Part shown: positions 43,950-54,594 of the stretch, piece by piece | Position numbering within the stretch: the first letter of the stretch is position 1 | How the letters are laid out: each line of letters opens with the position of its first letter | NCBI GenBank assembly: GCA_963703355.1 | Contig: OY969813.1 | Span: 1,612,001 to 1,676,000, forward strand | DNA length: 64,000 nucleotides | DNA from: Puia sp963703355 | GTDB lineage: Bacteria > Bacteroidota > Bacteroidia > Chitinophagales > Chitinophagaceae | Direction of reading: 5' to 3' | Made by a program: the position numbers and the translations under genes | Notes under the pieces: model-generated | What the model saw: the letters and a program-made list of their open reading frames with translations, nothing else | Told to the model about the DNA's origin: nothing | Databases searched by the model: none

Positions 43950-46358
43950 TTACTCAATTATTTTTTCGAGATGAATCAACTTACCATCGGCATTAAAACC
44001 CTCGAGGATAATACGTATCTTATGTGTAACATCGCTATTATAAAATGGAATACTGACCGTTCTCTTCCCTATGTTTGTCTGCAAATTCGGATTCCAATAC
44101 AAAGTAGTTCGTATATCATCCGTTTCAGGCTCGGGATTTATTAAATAATCAGGAGAATAGAACTCTCTTTTTACACTATAGCCGGTTATACGGACCATTT
44201 CTAACCCTTTGATACTAGGATCTGGTTTTCTTGACGCTCCTTTTTTTGTATAAACAGCAATTACGCCACCTGTACCATTCCCCATTGCTCCTGCCGAACC
44301 CGGTGAGAACACTTTTACCATAGCGATGTCGTTCACGGCAATATTTTTTATCGATCCTGCGTCAGTTTCTATCTCGTTCAGATAAATTCCAGGAGTTGAT
44401 CCCCTCCAGGATAAAGTGGGGGTGGGACCCTGTGTATTGCTCACCTGCAAGCCGGCTACCCTACCCTGAAGAAACATGAAAATATCCATCGAACCATAGG
44501 TAGAAGGATCATCCATCAAATCGAAAATGGTGGCGTTGCCCCCACTAAATAGACCCGAACTATATTCTTCATCCAGTTTTTCTTTATCTGATTTTACCCT
44601 TCTTCTTACAGTTACGACTTCGAGATTTTGAATTTTTTTATCCTGACTTTGCAGACGGGCAATTTCAGCGAAAACCTGACGACTTTTTCTCACCAATGAA
44701 CTATCGTCTGGCGACCATACTGGCAAAGACAATGTAAATGGCTTTATCTTTTTACCACCGACATATAATCCATTTTTAATTACAATTGCGGCCTCGTTGG
44801 AAAGGTTCTTATTTAAATTAAAGGAGTAAAACGTTTTAACGGTATCAAAAAACACCAAACCCGGAAGTTTAAATTTTGAATTTGAAGTATAAGGAATGCT
44901 AAGCATATTACTGGAAGAGTCGCGGTATTGTAATATTACATTCATGCTCTCATCTTTAGCAATTCGTGAAGACGGAACACCAAGTACCTCAGCGTTTAAT
45001 GAAAGGTAATTATCAATCGGATATTTGATAACAGGTGTTCTGCCTTTTGTAAGATCATCCCATTTAAATCTTCTCCAGCCATGCGTGAGCATTACAAGAT
45101 CCAGTTGTCTGACCAAAGAGTCTGAGTTATTTTGGAAATAATAATAAGGATCTTTAACATGTCCATGCAGTTCTCCTGTAAGCAAAAGGCTTGAAACGAT
45201 ATTATCGCCCCAAGGCCTGTTACCATCAACTTCTGCGTCAGTTACTGCGACAGCCATGTTAGACTTTGTAGTATCCATAATTTGCAACTCTACTACGTTA
45301 CGTCCCCTCTTTTGTAAACTTTTGGATGTAACGTTTAACTTGCCAACGAAATCGTAATTATCATTATTTATAAAACATATTCTCTCTGCCAGAGGCACCT
45401 GATTGACATCGAATACAGTTATTTGTAAGATACCCGTAGGAAGTTGTTGTGTTGGAATGGTTCCACCATTCATTGTAATATCTTTCAGATTCACGGTGGC
45501 CTTGTAAACCATCTGTTGATTCATGTGGGCAATAATAATCACTTGCTGATAAGCAAGACTTTCGGAAGGCCGGGCGATTGAAAAGACAAGTTTTAGATTG
45601 GTGTTCAAAACTCTGAGCACGATACCCGAAGTATTAACTGCGGGCAGGTCGGTACGATATTCCTTACCAAACTCATCTTTCCAGACGGCATAAAACGCGT
45701 CATTTTTATCGGGTATAAGGAGGAAACTTCCCATCCCTCTGTGAGAAGAATTAAAGTTATATATAGACTTTCCTGACTGGTCATATAAAATGCCGGATAT
45801 CTTTCTGGGTTCGCCGAATGAATCATTGGCAATGAAAGCAATATTATTTTCTACACCGGCGATCAATTCACCCCCTTCAGGAAAAAAACGCAATGATGTA
45901 GGTGACGGATCGGGATGAGCCAATGAATCGGCCGCACTGCCGATAATTCGTAAGTCTTTTGTATAAACAAAACTCGTATCAAAATTTAGCATCCAGGTGG
46001 TATAGGCGCGAATGTGAATACGGGTGCCTTCAAATGAGGCGGGGAGATCAAAACTTCCATTTGCAGTTGATTCACTGAACGGTGCAGTTTTACGCAGGAT
46101 CAGGTTACCATTTTCGTCGTATAATTCTGCATAAAAATTCTTGCTAAATGGAGAAGGATCAAATCCGGTAAATAGATACGCCTTAAACCATATTCTTTCA
46201 CCTGGATTGTAAGCTTTTTTATCAAATTGTAAATAAAGTTTTTCCTGAGGAAATCTTTCTGCATATATATTCATCATCGAATCTATCATCTGGGCGCGGC
46301 CGACCATTGGGAAAAAATGTAATGCGAATACAATGCAAGAAAGCAGTTTCCAATTCAT
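43950..46358 (-). CDS. Exported MG2-domain protein with a TonB-receptor plug and no barrel
   Basis: An 802-residue exported protein (signal MNWKLLSCIVFALHFFPMVGRA). Residues about 35-130 are an alpha-2-macroglobulin MG2-like domain (KLYLQFDKKAYNPGERIWFK). Around residues 625-740 lies a TonB-dependent receptor plug (DIFMFLQGRVAGLQVSNTQG, IYLNEIETDAGSI, GAMGNGTGGVIAVYTKKG), but no C-terminal 22-strand barrel follows: only about 65 residues remain. It therefore cannot be a classical receptor. Such proteins occur in Bacteroidota surface systems without a settled role. It is 39 bases upstream of nif3 and may lead that run. Confidence 0.8.
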   Translation of the reverse strand: MNWKLLSCIVFALHFFPMVGRAQMIDSMMNIYAERFPQEKLYLQFDKKAYNPGERIWFKAYLFTGFDPSPFSKNFYAELYDENGNLILRKTAPFSESTANGSFDLPASFEGTRIHIRAYTTWMLNFDTSFVYTKDLRIIGSAADSLAHPDPSPTSLRFFPEGGELIAGVENNIAFIANDSFGEPRKISGILYDQSGKSIYNFNSSHRGMGSFLLIPDKNDAFYAVWKDEFGKEYRTDLPAVNTSGIVLRVLNTNLKLVFSIARPSESLAYQQVIIIAHMNQQMVYKATVNLKDITMNGGTIPTQQLPTGILQITVFDVNQVPLAERICFINNDNYDFVGKLNVTSKSLQKRGRNVVELQIMDTTKSNMAVAVTDAEVDGNRPWGDNIVSSLLLTGELHGHVKDPYYYFQNNSDSLVRQLDLVMLTHGWRRFKWDDLTKGRTPVIKYPIDNYLSLNAEVLGVPSSRIAKDESMNVILQYRDSSSNMLSIPYTSNSKFKLPGLVFFDTVKTFYSFNLNKNLSNEAAIVIKNGLYVGGKKIKPFTLSLPVWSPDDSSLVRKSRQVFAEIARLQSQDKKIQNLEVVTVRRRVKSDKEKLDEEYSSGLFSGGNATIFDLMDDPSTYGSMDIFMFLQGRVAGLQVSNTQGPTPTLSWRGSTPGIYLNEIETDAGSIKNIAVNDIAMVKVFSPGSAGAMGNGTGGVIAVYTKKGASRKPDPSIKGLEMVRITGYSVKREFYSPDYLINPEPETDDIRTTLYWNPNLQTNIGKRTVSIPFYNSDVTHKIRIILEGFNADGKLIHLEKIIE

Positions 46359-46432
46359 TTGATAAAAATTAGGGCAAATCTCTGTTATCTTGCCTTAGAA
46401 ATAAAACTGATTTTTGTTATATATTTTTTTAT

Positions 46433-47941
46433 ATGAAAAAGGAAGAAAATAAAGCACTCTACGAGTCATACAGACAACATATGCGTAAACTGGCGGACGT
46501 AAGAGCCGCACTTGCGCTAATGCAGTGGGATCAGGAGACCTATCTGCCTTCGAAGGGTGTTGCGTTTCGAGCACAACAAGTAGCAACCTTGTCGGAAATG
46601 GCTCATGAACTGGCGACCTCAGATAAACTTGGTGCTTTACTGGAATCATTACAAAATTCAAAGTATCTAAGCGATACTGAAACCAAAAATATTACTTTGA
46701 CCAAAGAAGACTTTGCGAAGCAAAAAAAATACAAACCTGCTTTCGTTCGTAAAATGAGTGAGGCTGTCTCCAAAAGTTTTAATGCATGGAACAATGCAAA
46801 AAAAGAAAATCGTTTTTCGCTTTTTAAAAATGAACTGGCGGAACTGGTTGCTTTAAAAATAGAAGAAACGCAGATTCTGGGGTATTCAGATCATCCATAT
46901 GATGCACTCATGGATGAATTTGAAAAAGGTTGTACGGTAAAGCTAATGAACGGTGTTTTTGGGAATATGCTACCTAAATTGAAAATTATTCTAGAAAAGA
47001 CACAAAGTGCAAATCCTCCTGATGATTCGATTCTTTTCCAAACTTTCGATAAAAAGAAACAATGGGATTTCGGCATACAGATGATCACAGAACTTGGCTT
47101 TGACTTTGATGCTGGAAGACAGGATATTTCCAGTCATCCGTTTAGTACCAGCTTTAATAAAAATGATGTCCGAATAACTACAAGGATTGACGAGCGTGAT
47201 TTTAGCAGCATGCTCTTCAGCTGTATCCACGAAACGGGTCATGCGCTATATGAACAGGGACTACCAGAATCTGAGTATGGGTTGCCATCCGGCGAATTTG
47301 CTTCTCTTGGAATTCATGAATCACAATCGCGTTTATGGGAAAACCATGTTGGGAGGAGCCAGTCTTTTTGGATACATAACTTTCCATTTGTCAGAGAAAA
47401 GTTTCATGAAGTTTTTAAGGGCACATCAGAAAAAGAATTTTATAAAGCTATTAATAAAGTTAAACCGACGCTTATCCGCACTGAAGCTGATGAAGTAACG
47501 TATCATTTTCATGTAATGATAAGATATGAAATAGAAAAAATGTTAATCTCAGGGGAATTAAAAACAGATGACATACCAGCCTGCTGGAATGAGAAATATC
47601 AACAGTGGCTTAATATAACTGTGCCCGATGATCAGCACGGATGTCTGCAGGATGTCCATTGGAGTTATGGTAGTTTCGGATATTTTCCAACATATAGTCT
47701 GGGCAGTTTCTATGCAGCACAGTTTTTTGAAAGTATAAAAAAAACTGATCCTGCGTTAGAGGAAAAAATGGCAAACGGCAATACAACCGAATTGTTAGAA
47801 TGGCTGAGGCAACGGGTACATGCTCTGGGTCGTATTTATACGAGTGAAGAATTGTGTAAAATAGCAACGGGAGAGTCGCTAAACGGGCAATATTTTCTGG
47901 ACTATTTGCTTGACAAATATGGAAAGATTTACGAATTTTAG
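46433..47941 (+). CDS. M32 carboxypeptidase (Taq type)
   Basis: A cytoplasmic zinc metallo-carboxypeptidase of 502 residues that removes C-terminal residues from peptides. The zinc site is HETGH (H266, E267, H270), with third ligand E296 in GIHESQSRLWEN. MQWDQETYLPSKGVAFRAQQ near the start and GYFPTYSLGSFYAAQFF late in the protein are family signatures. The start is ATG 46433. Divergent from the MG2/plug gene. Confidence 0.95.
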   Translation: MKKEENKALYESYRQHMRKLADVRAALALMQWDQETYLPSKGVAFRAQQVATLSEMAHELATSDKLGALLESLQNSKYLSDTETKNITLTKEDFAKQKKYKPAFVRKMSEAVSKSFNAWNNAKKENRFSLFKNELAELVALKIEETQILGYSDHPYDALMDEFEKGCTVKLMNGVFGNMLPKLKIILEKTQSANPPDDSILFQTFDKKKQWDFGIQMITELGFDFDAGRQDISSHPFSTSFNKNDVRITTRIDERDFSSMLFSCIHETGHALYEQGLPESEYGLPSGEFASLGIHESQSRLWENHVGRSQSFWIHNFPFVREKFHEVFKGTSEKEFYKAINKVKPTLIRTEADEVTYHFHVMIRYEIEKMLISGELKTDDIPACWNEKYQQWLNITVPDDQHGCLQDVHWSYGSFGYFPTYSLGSFYAAQFFESIKKTDPALEEKMANGNTTELLEWLRQRVHALGRIYTSEELCKIATGESLNGQYFLDYLLDKYGKIYEF

Positions 47942-47962
47942 GCATATATCCAAGCAAAACCA

Positions 47963-48385
47963 ATGAAGCACCCTCCCCTATATATTACGTTTCTGTTAAT
48001 CCTGCTCGTCGTTCCATACTCATGTAAAAAATATATCCAGCAACAGGAAACAAATGCATTGGTGGCATTGGTTACACAAGGCACGTGGCGCGTAACCAGA
48101 TTTGTTGATCATGACACCAGCGACATTACCTCCAGTTTTACCGGATATGCTTTTCAATTCAATGAAAACGGAACCGTATTTGCTGTAATAAATGGTGAAC
48201 AAACAAATGGAACCTGGACAGCAAGTGTCGCAGAAAAGACTATAACTTCGAATTTCCCTTCAGCGCCTTATCCACTAACTATGTTGAATCACACCTGGAC
48301 AATCAAAGACAGTTACTCCGATTCAGTAGCTGCAAAAACGGCTGTTGACACGTCTTTCGATATCCTGAATCTCCACAAGAACTAA
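47963..48385 (+). CDS. Lipocalin-like lipoprotein
   Basis: A 140-residue lipoprotein (signal ending VVPYSC, lipobox Cys21). The mature part, beginning TQGTWRVTRFVD and continuing YAFQFNENGTVFAVINGEQ and NGTWTA, resembles the lipocalin-like fold common in Bacteroidota small lipoproteins. The ligand is unknown. It follows the carboxypeptidase by 21 bases. Confidence 0.72.
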   Translation: MKHPPLYITFLLILLVVPYSCKKYIQQQETNALVALVTQGTWRVTRFVDHDTSDITSSFTGYAFQFNENGTVFAVINGEQTNGTWTASVAEKTITSNFPSAPYPLTMLNHTWTIKDSYSDSVAAKTAVDTSFDILNLHKN

Positions 48386-48390
48386 ATGCA

Positions 48391-48428
48391 AAGGGTTTAA
48401 AAACTGTTTACGCTAAGTATAAACCCTT
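48391..48428. repeat. 9-bp inverted repeat downstream of the lipoprotein
   Basis: AAGGGTTTA at 48391-48399 and TAAACCCTT at 48420-48428, spacer 20 bases. No T-tract follows, so it is a weak terminator at best or a protein-binding site. The remaining 260-base gap before the PKD gene is AT-rich with no further gene; a TACCCCTTG near 48600 is only a loose -7 match. Confidence 0.4.
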
Positions 48429-48645
48429 AGTCAAGTGTCAATATACCCTTTAATTTCATTGATGTTTAGCAGAGAAAACAATTTTGATCATGGTTACACG
48501 TTATGCAATTCGTAGAAAAGATATTACCTGCATCAAAATATCATCTGCCAATCCGTATGCCCAGTGAATTTTTTTCGGCCTAATGCTAAAAAAATTTCCT
48601 ACCCCTTGTAAACTATGATGTAATTGAACCTTAAATCGTTATCCG

Positions 48646-51600
48646 TTGTTTCGAAAACTACGCTTATTGACGTTTTTAGTACTGGCTTCATTTTCTAGCG
48701 CTATTGCACAGCCGGTAGCTACGATAACTGCAAGTCCTACCAGTGGATGCGCTCCATTGGGCATTTCATTTAATGGTTCAGCGACAGGAACTGGAACTAC
48801 TACCTGGAATTGGACAATCAATGGCGGGAGTCCGTCTACTAGTAATATTCAGAATCCATCCTCTATTTTCAATACGCCAGGAACTTACAATATCATTCTC
48901 GTCGCGACGAATGCCAGCGGAACAAGCGCGCCTGCAAGCATTCAAGTCACAATAAATCCACCACCAGCGGCAGATTTTACACAGAACAAAACAACTGGTT
49001 GTTATCCTACTTATATACAGTTCACAAATACCTCTACTCCAGGAGCAGGTGCTACAATAACAAAATATTCATGGACATTTGGAGACGGCACGCAGGATAC
49101 TGTGGCAAATCCGGATCACAGGTATACCTTGGCTGGAAACTTCCCAGTGACGCTGTACGTGACCAATAGTTTCGGTTGTTTGGGCACTGCTCAGATTAAA
49201 ACAGTACAAAAAGCAATACAAATTTCAGGAGGAATTACAGTAGATTTTAGTAGTAGTTTAAATAGCAGCTGTACTCTTCCGGTTACTGCGTCCTTTGCAA
49301 ATTCAAGCTCAGGACCTCCCAACTTAAATTATCTCTGGGATTTCGGTGATGGCTCTGGAACAAATAATTTGCAGAATCCAACCCACCCTTATACCGTAGC
49401 AGGGAACTACAATGTAAAACTTGCGGTAACGAGTACACAGGGTTGTAGTGATACCCTCATTCAGAAAGTGAATATTACTTCTAATGGTAATCTGACCGAT
49501 TTTACTTATCAGGACACGGTTTGCGTGGGAACGTCCGTTAGTTTTACGAATATTTCCTCCCCCTTCCCGGTTAGTTCGACGTGGGACTATGGAGATGGGT
49601 CACCCATAGCTAACGTTAGAAATGGGCAACATACTTATGCTTCATCCGGTAATTATCCTGTGATTTTAAATAACACCTTCTCCGGCTGCACAGGCAGCAT
49701 TACAAAAACCATTTATGTTGTCAGTCCACCGGTCGCTTCTTTTACCGGAACCAATATTGCGAGTTGCAAACCACCTCTGACCACTACATTTACAAATACT
49801 TCTACCGGAGCGACATCCTGGTCATGGAGTTTCGGCGACGGTTCACCTAATTCATCTCAGCAGAATCCACAGCATACTTATACATCTTATAGTTCCTATC
49901 CGGTTACACTTACAGCCAGTGCTGGAACCGGATGTTCAACGACTATAGTCAAACCCGATTTTGTTACCATTCTTAAGCCAATTGTTGCAATTACTGGTTT
50001 ACCTGGATATGGTTGTGCTCCTTACAGTTGGACACCAGCAGTTTCTACCACAACCGCTGATGGGGTGGCGACTTATAGTTGGAGCTTCGGCAACGGAAAT
50101 ACATCCAACGCACAAAGCCCCCCCACACAAACCTATGGGCCAGGAGTGTATATGGTATATTGCACCATAACTACCAATGGTGGTTGCACTGCCACAGATT
50201 CGGGGATTGTAAAAGTCGGAACCATTAAGCCGGTTCCTGCATTCAGTTTTGTTCCACCGGCTGCCTGTGTGAAATCAGCCATTCAGTTCACTGACCTGAC
50301 GCCTCCAGGCACTGCGAATCAATGGTTATGGCAGTTTGGAGACGGAAACACAGACACCGCAAGAAATCCGATTTATAAATATACCAAGCCGGGAATTTTT
50401 AATGTCAGACTAACCGCTTATAATAACGGTTGCTGGGACTCTATTTCTCAAACTATTGTTATAAATCCACCATTAGCTGATTTCAATTATCAAACAACTT
50501 GTGGCGTTAACAATAGTTTTTCATTTTTCGATAGTTCTACTGGTCCTACTTCGTGGTCCTGGAATTTTGGAGATGGGGGGACTTCTTTGATTCAAAACCC
50601 AACACATTCTTATGTTGCAGGTCCTCCGACACCAGAAACTGTTACATTGATTGTGACGGCCGGAACCTGCGCTGATACAGTTTCCAAGTCAATTATTGCA
50701 AATCAATCTACTACACTAAGTTTTTCGCCGACAGGGCCAATTTGTGTCAATTCGCCGGTGACAGTACAAGCGCATGCAGCAGTGGGCATTCTTTCATTCC
50801 AATTTGAAATGGGCGATGGTACTATCACACCACCAAATACAACCGGGGTTGTTTCTTATACTTATACAAATCCTGGCGTTTATCAGGTCAAAGTAATTAC
50901 AACCGATAGCAAAGGCTGTGTAGATTCGTCAGCAGCGTATCCGCTCAATATAGGTGGGCCGACAGTAAATTTTTCAGGACAACCGGCTGTTTCCTGCGGA
51001 GCGATAACAATTAGTTTTAAAGACCTGACTATAGCTTCAGCTGGCTCATCTTTAAAATCCTGGGCCTGGGATTTTGGAGATGGTGGAACTTCTGTTGTAG
51101 AAAATCCGACCTATACTTATTCCTTCCAGGGAAATTTTCAACCGAGGCTGACAGTTACTGATAACAATGGCTGTACAAGTTCTTTGGATACCGCGCAGCC
51201 GATTGCAGTTTCCATTTTAAACCCAAGTTTCAATACCGTAGATACAAACTCCTGCCCGAACGCACCGAATCCTGTCAAATTCAACAATACGTCCACCGGC
51301 GGATTCAATCCTACATATTCCTGGAATTTCGGTGATGGTTCTCCGGCTGATCTCACGTTTTCGCCGATTCATAATTATCTTAATGTGGGAACCTTCACTG
51401 ATACGCTTACTATGACAGACAGTTACGGATGTACGAAAAAATTTGGTTTTACTTCTATTCTCATCGATACCCCGAATGCGAGCTTCACTATGAGTGGAAA
51501 TTATTCAGCTTGTCCGGTTTTCAACGACTTCTTTACGTTCACTGGGCATTATGCAACAACTTATGCATGGGATTTCAATGATGGTGGTATAAGCCAAAAA

Positions 51601-53538
51601 CAAAACCCGGTTAATGGGTATGCTCTGCCAGGAGATTACTGGCCAAGATTGGTAGTTACAAGTCCAGGTGGTTGCATTGCATTATCTGATTCACAACACG
51701 TGCATATAGACGGGCCGGTCGGTACTTTTAGTTATGCCCCACCCTATGCTGCCTGTGATTCACTAACTGTCAATTTCCAGGTCACTACCACCAATGTTGT
51801 TTCGTTTGTATGGACTCCGGGAGACGGCTCAGCTCCGCAAACTACGCCTACCCCAATGTTTACTTATAAATATACTAAACCGGGCCAATGGTCTCCTTTT
51901 GTAACCATAACTGATGCGGCTGGTTGTAAACTCAATAAGATTGGTCAGAACTTGATTAATATAGACTCTATTTCCAAGGTGAATTATTATGCCAGCAAAA
52001 CAACCTTATGTGATAGTGGCAATGTTATCTTCACTGACACTTCTATATTATCGCCGTATACGGTAGTCACTAATTATGTATGGGATTTTGGAGACGGTAC
52101 GGGAACGATAACCGGTATGTATCCTACTATCACACATGATTTCACTACTGTAGGCACATACACTGTGTCCATGAGCATTACAACTTCGGGCGGATGTACG
52201 GGATTTGTTAATTATCCAATTACAGTGGCTGCATCTCCCCAAGTTGCTATCAACGGTATTCTAAATCAATGTGAACCTGCGATACTGACGTTTACCGGAA
52301 CGGAACTCGTCCCAGATCCGAATGGCCCGTTAACCTGGTCATGGAATTTTGGCAACGGACAAACTGCCAATGTCCAGAATCCAAGCGCAGTGAATTATCC
52401 AAAAGCCGGAGAATACGTAGTCGAACTGACTGCTACCAATACGAAAGGCTGTAGTATGATGACTGATACGACAGCACCAAATCATTTATTCATTTATCCT
52501 GTTCCTACTGTTAATGCGGGAGCGGATACTACAATATGTCTCGGAACGCCACTACAATTGAATGGCTCGGGTTCAGCCACAACATATAACTGGTTACCGC
52601 CAACAGATCCGGGGGCTACATTAAGTTGCCAGGCTTGTGCTAACCCAATTGCCAACCCGGTTCCAAATAGTACTTTTTTTGTACTGAACGGCACAAGTAT
52701 CCATGGCTGTCAGGCGAACGATACAATTCAGGTAACGGTGAATGTTCCACCTGTGGTAGATGTAAGCGGACCAGATTCAGTTTGTCTGGGCCAAAGTGCA
52801 CAGTTAATGGCTACCGGAGCTTCAATATATACCTGGTCGCCAACGGAAGGTTTAAGTAATCCCGCGATAGGAAATCCTCTTGCCACACCCGATGCTTCAC
52901 AGATCGGAAGTCAGCCAAGTAATGTGATTACTTATATTGTTACCGGATATGACAGCAAGAAATGTTTCTCCAATGTAGATTCAATTCAAATCACAGCTTT
53001 CAACTATCCGGTCATAACACTAACTCCTAACGCAACCATTAACGTCGGCAGCACTTACCAGATCAATTCATCCGTCACCACAAATATTGTAGGGATTAGC
53101 TGGACGCCATCAAATACATTGAGTTGTTCTGATTGTCTGACACCCGTAGCAACGCCTACAAAGACTACAAAATATTCTTTGACTGCAACAAATGAAGGTG
53201 GTTGTTCTACAACAGATAGTATAAGGGTACAAGTTATTTGTGACGGAACTAATTTCTTTGTACCCAATTCATTTTCACCAAATGGTGACGGTGTGAACGA
53301 TCGCTTTATTGTGAATGGCGTCGGACTCAACGTGATACCGTCTATAACTATTTATAACAGATGGGGACAGATTGTATTTCAGAAAAGCAATTTTGCACCA
53401 AACAACGCTGCTGACGCGTGGGATGGAACGTTCAATGGACAACCCGCACCTTCAGACGTATATATTTACACCATTCAAATACTTTGTAACAATGCGACAT
53501 TGATCCCTTATCATGGTAACGTAACACTGATAAGATAG
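48646..53538 (+). CDS. Giant PKD-repeat surface protein with T9SS type B tail
   Basis: A 1630-residue secreted protein. The start is TTG 48646; no ATG precedes the signal (MFRKLRLLTFLVLASFSSAIA). About 15 PKD domains follow one another, each marked by W-x-F-G-D-G variants such as YSWTFGDG, WSWSFGDG, WLWQFGDG and YAWDFNDG. Residues about 1310-1530 hold two similar cysteine-bearing modules (LSCQACANP and LSCSDCLTP). The last about 95 residues are the gliding-motility-associated, T9SS type B tail (VPNSFSPNGDGVNDRF, TIYNRWGQIVFQK). It is probably exported by T9SS as an adhesin, sugar binder or gliding component. A PorP/SprF gene follows 12 bases later, the usual partner of type B cargo. Confidence 0.92.
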   Translation: MFRKLRLLTFLVLASFSSAIAQPVATITASPTSGCAPLGISFNGSATGTGTTTWNWTINGGSPSTSNIQNPSSIFNTPGTYNIILVATNASGTSAPASIQVTINPPPAADFTQNKTTGCYPTYIQFTNTSTPGAGATITKYSWTFGDGTQDTVANPDHRYTLAGNFPVTLYVTNSFGCLGTAQIKTVQKAIQISGGITVDFSSSLNSSCTLPVTASFANSSSGPPNLNYLWDFGDGSGTNNLQNPTHPYTVAGNYNVKLAVTSTQGCSDTLIQKVNITSNGNLTDFTYQDTVCVGTSVSFTNISSPFPVSSTWDYGDGSPIANVRNGQHTYASSGNYPVILNNTFSGCTGSITKTIYVVSPPVASFTGTNIASCKPPLTTTFTNTSTGATSWSWSFGDGSPNSSQQNPQHTYTSYSSYPVTLTASAGTGCSTTIVKPDFVTILKPIVAITGLPGYGCAPYSWTPAVSTTTADGVATYSWSFGNGNTSNAQSPPTQTYGPGVYMVYCTITTNGGCTATDSGIVKVGTIKPVPAFSFVPPAACVKSAIQFTDLTPPGTANQWLWQFGDGNTDTARNPIYKYTKPGIFNVRLTAYNNGCWDSISQTIVINPPLADFNYQTTCGVNNSFSFFDSSTGPTSWSWNFGDGGTSLIQNPTHSYVAGPPTPETVTLIVTAGTCADTVSKSIIANQSTTLSFSPTGPICVNSPVTVQAHAAVGILSFQFEMGDGTITPPNTTGVVSYTYTNPGVYQVKVITTDSKGCVDSSAAYPLNIGGPTVNFSGQPAVSCGAITISFKDLTIASAGSSLKSWAWDFGDGGTSVVENPTYTYSFQGNFQPRLTVTDNNGCTSSLDTAQPIAVSILNPSFNTVDTNSCPNAPNPVKFNNTSTGGFNPTYSWNFGDGSPADLTFSPIHNYLNVGTFTDTLTMTDSYGCTKKFGFTSILIDTPNASFTMSGNYSACPVFNDFFTFTGHYATTYAWDFNDGGISQKQNPVNGYALPGDYWPRLVVTSPGGCIALSDSQHVHIDGPVGTFSYAPPYAACDSLTVNFQVTTTNVVSFVWTPGDGSAPQTTPTPMFTYKYTKPGQWSPFVTITDAAGCKLNKIGQNLINIDSISKVNYYASKTTLCDSGNVIFTDTSILSPYTVVTNYVWDFGDGTGTITGMYPTITHDFTTVGTYTVSMSITTSGGCTGFVNYPITVAASPQVAINGILNQCEPAILTFTGTELVPDPNGPLTWSWNFGNGQTANVQNPSAVNYPKAGEYVVELTATNTKGCSMMTDTTAPNHLFIYPVPTVNAGADTTICLGTPLQLNGSGSATTYNWLPPTDPGATLSCQACANPIANPVPNSTFFVLNGTSIHGCQANDTIQVTVNVPPVVDVSGPDSVCLGQSAQLMATGASIYTWSPTEGLSNPAIGNPLATPDASQIGSQPSNVITYIVTGYDSKKCFSNVDSIQITAFNYPVITLTPNATINVGSTYQINSSVTTNIVGISWTPSNTLSCSDCLTPVATPTKTTKYSLTATNEGGCSTTDSIRVQVICDGTNFFVPNSFSPNGDGVNDRFIVNGVGLNVIPSITIYNRWGQIVFQKSNFAPNNAADAWDGTFNGQPAPSDVYIYTIQILCNNATLIPYHGNVTLIR

Positions 53539-53550
53539 AAATTCCAGAAA

Positions 53551-54594
53551 ATGAGAAACCCGAACCCAATAAAAAAGTTTTGTTTGACGCTCACTCTCTT
53601 TGCGTTCAGTGTTGTTATTGCATATTCTCAGGACCTACACTTTTCGCAATTTTTCGAAGCGCCACTCTTAAGAAATCCCGCGCTGGCTGGAATTTTTACA
53701 GGCGACTACCGTATACAGGGTGTATACAGGGATCAATGGAATAGTTTTACCAATGCTTACAAAACAGGATCATTCAATGGTGAATACAAATTACCCGTCG
53801 GAAGAACTGATGATTATCTGACTTTGGGTATGCAGATCTTGTATGATAAAGCCGGAGATGCTGGTCTTACATCAACTACCGTTTTTCCCGCTATCAATTA
53901 TAGCAAGTCACTTTCGAGTACACACAGCAGTTACCTGTCGATAGGTTTTATGGGTGGCTACGTTGATAAAAGAATCGATCAATCAAAAATTACTACTAAT
54001 AGTCAGTTTGACGGTACGGCATTTAATCCATCACTGCCATCAGGAGAATCTTTTCCAACACCTGATATACACTATTGGGATGCAAGTGTGGGAATGAGCT
54101 TTAATAGCAGTTTCGGACAAAATCAACAGAACAGCATGTTTTTCGGTATTGCATATCATCACCTGAACAGACCCATGAATTCCTTTTATCAAAATACAGC
54201 TGTAGAACTTCAACCTAAATATGTAGTTTCCGGAGGCGCTAAATTTTTGCTGGATGAAAGGTCAACCATCACAGTGCAGGGAGATTATTCAAGCCAGGGG
54301 CCGGCTCGGGAAACGATCGGCGGTTTAATGTATGGGTATAATTTGGGGGAATTCACTGATGATCCTAAATATGTTTTAGGTATCGGCGCGTATATGAGAA
54401 TTGGAGACGCTTTTATTCCCGTTATCAAACTCGATATGTTACCATTGTCAATAGGTATCAGTTATGATATCAACATTTCAACTTTGAATACCGTTAGTCA
54501 GGGTCAGGGTGGATTTGAACTTTCGATTTCTTATATTGGTTTTCTCGACCGTGAAAATTCAGCCAAAAACAGGGTGCTTTGTCCCCGATTCTAA
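53551..54594 (+). CDS. PorP/SprF family T9SS outer-membrane protein
   Basis: An outer-membrane beta-barrel of 347 residues (signal ending VVIAYSQ). DLHFSQFFEAPLLRNPALAG is the family's N-terminal signature. The C-terminal FELSISYIGF region fits a barrel strand. SprF-type proteins help attach or export type B cargo, so the partner is almost certainly the upstream PKD protein. Its last four bases overlap the convergent dnaJ end. Confidence 0.9.
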   Translation: MRNPNPIKKFCLTLTLFAFSVVIAYSQDLHFSQFFEAPLLRNPALAGIFTGDYRIQGVYRDQWNSFTNAYKTGSFNGEYKLPVGRTDDYLTLGMQILYDKAGDAGLTSTTVFPAINYSKSLSSTHSSYLSIGFMGGYVDKRIDQSKITTNSQFDGTAFNPSLPSGESFPTPDIHYWDASVGMSFNSSFGQNQQNSMFFGIAYHHLNRPMNSFYQNTAVELQPKYVVSGGAKFLLDERSTITVQGDYSSQGPARETIGGLMYGYNLGEFTDDPKYVLGIGAYMRIGDAFIPVIKLDMLPLSIGISYDINISTLNTVSQGQGGFELSISYIGFLDRENSAKNRVLCPRF

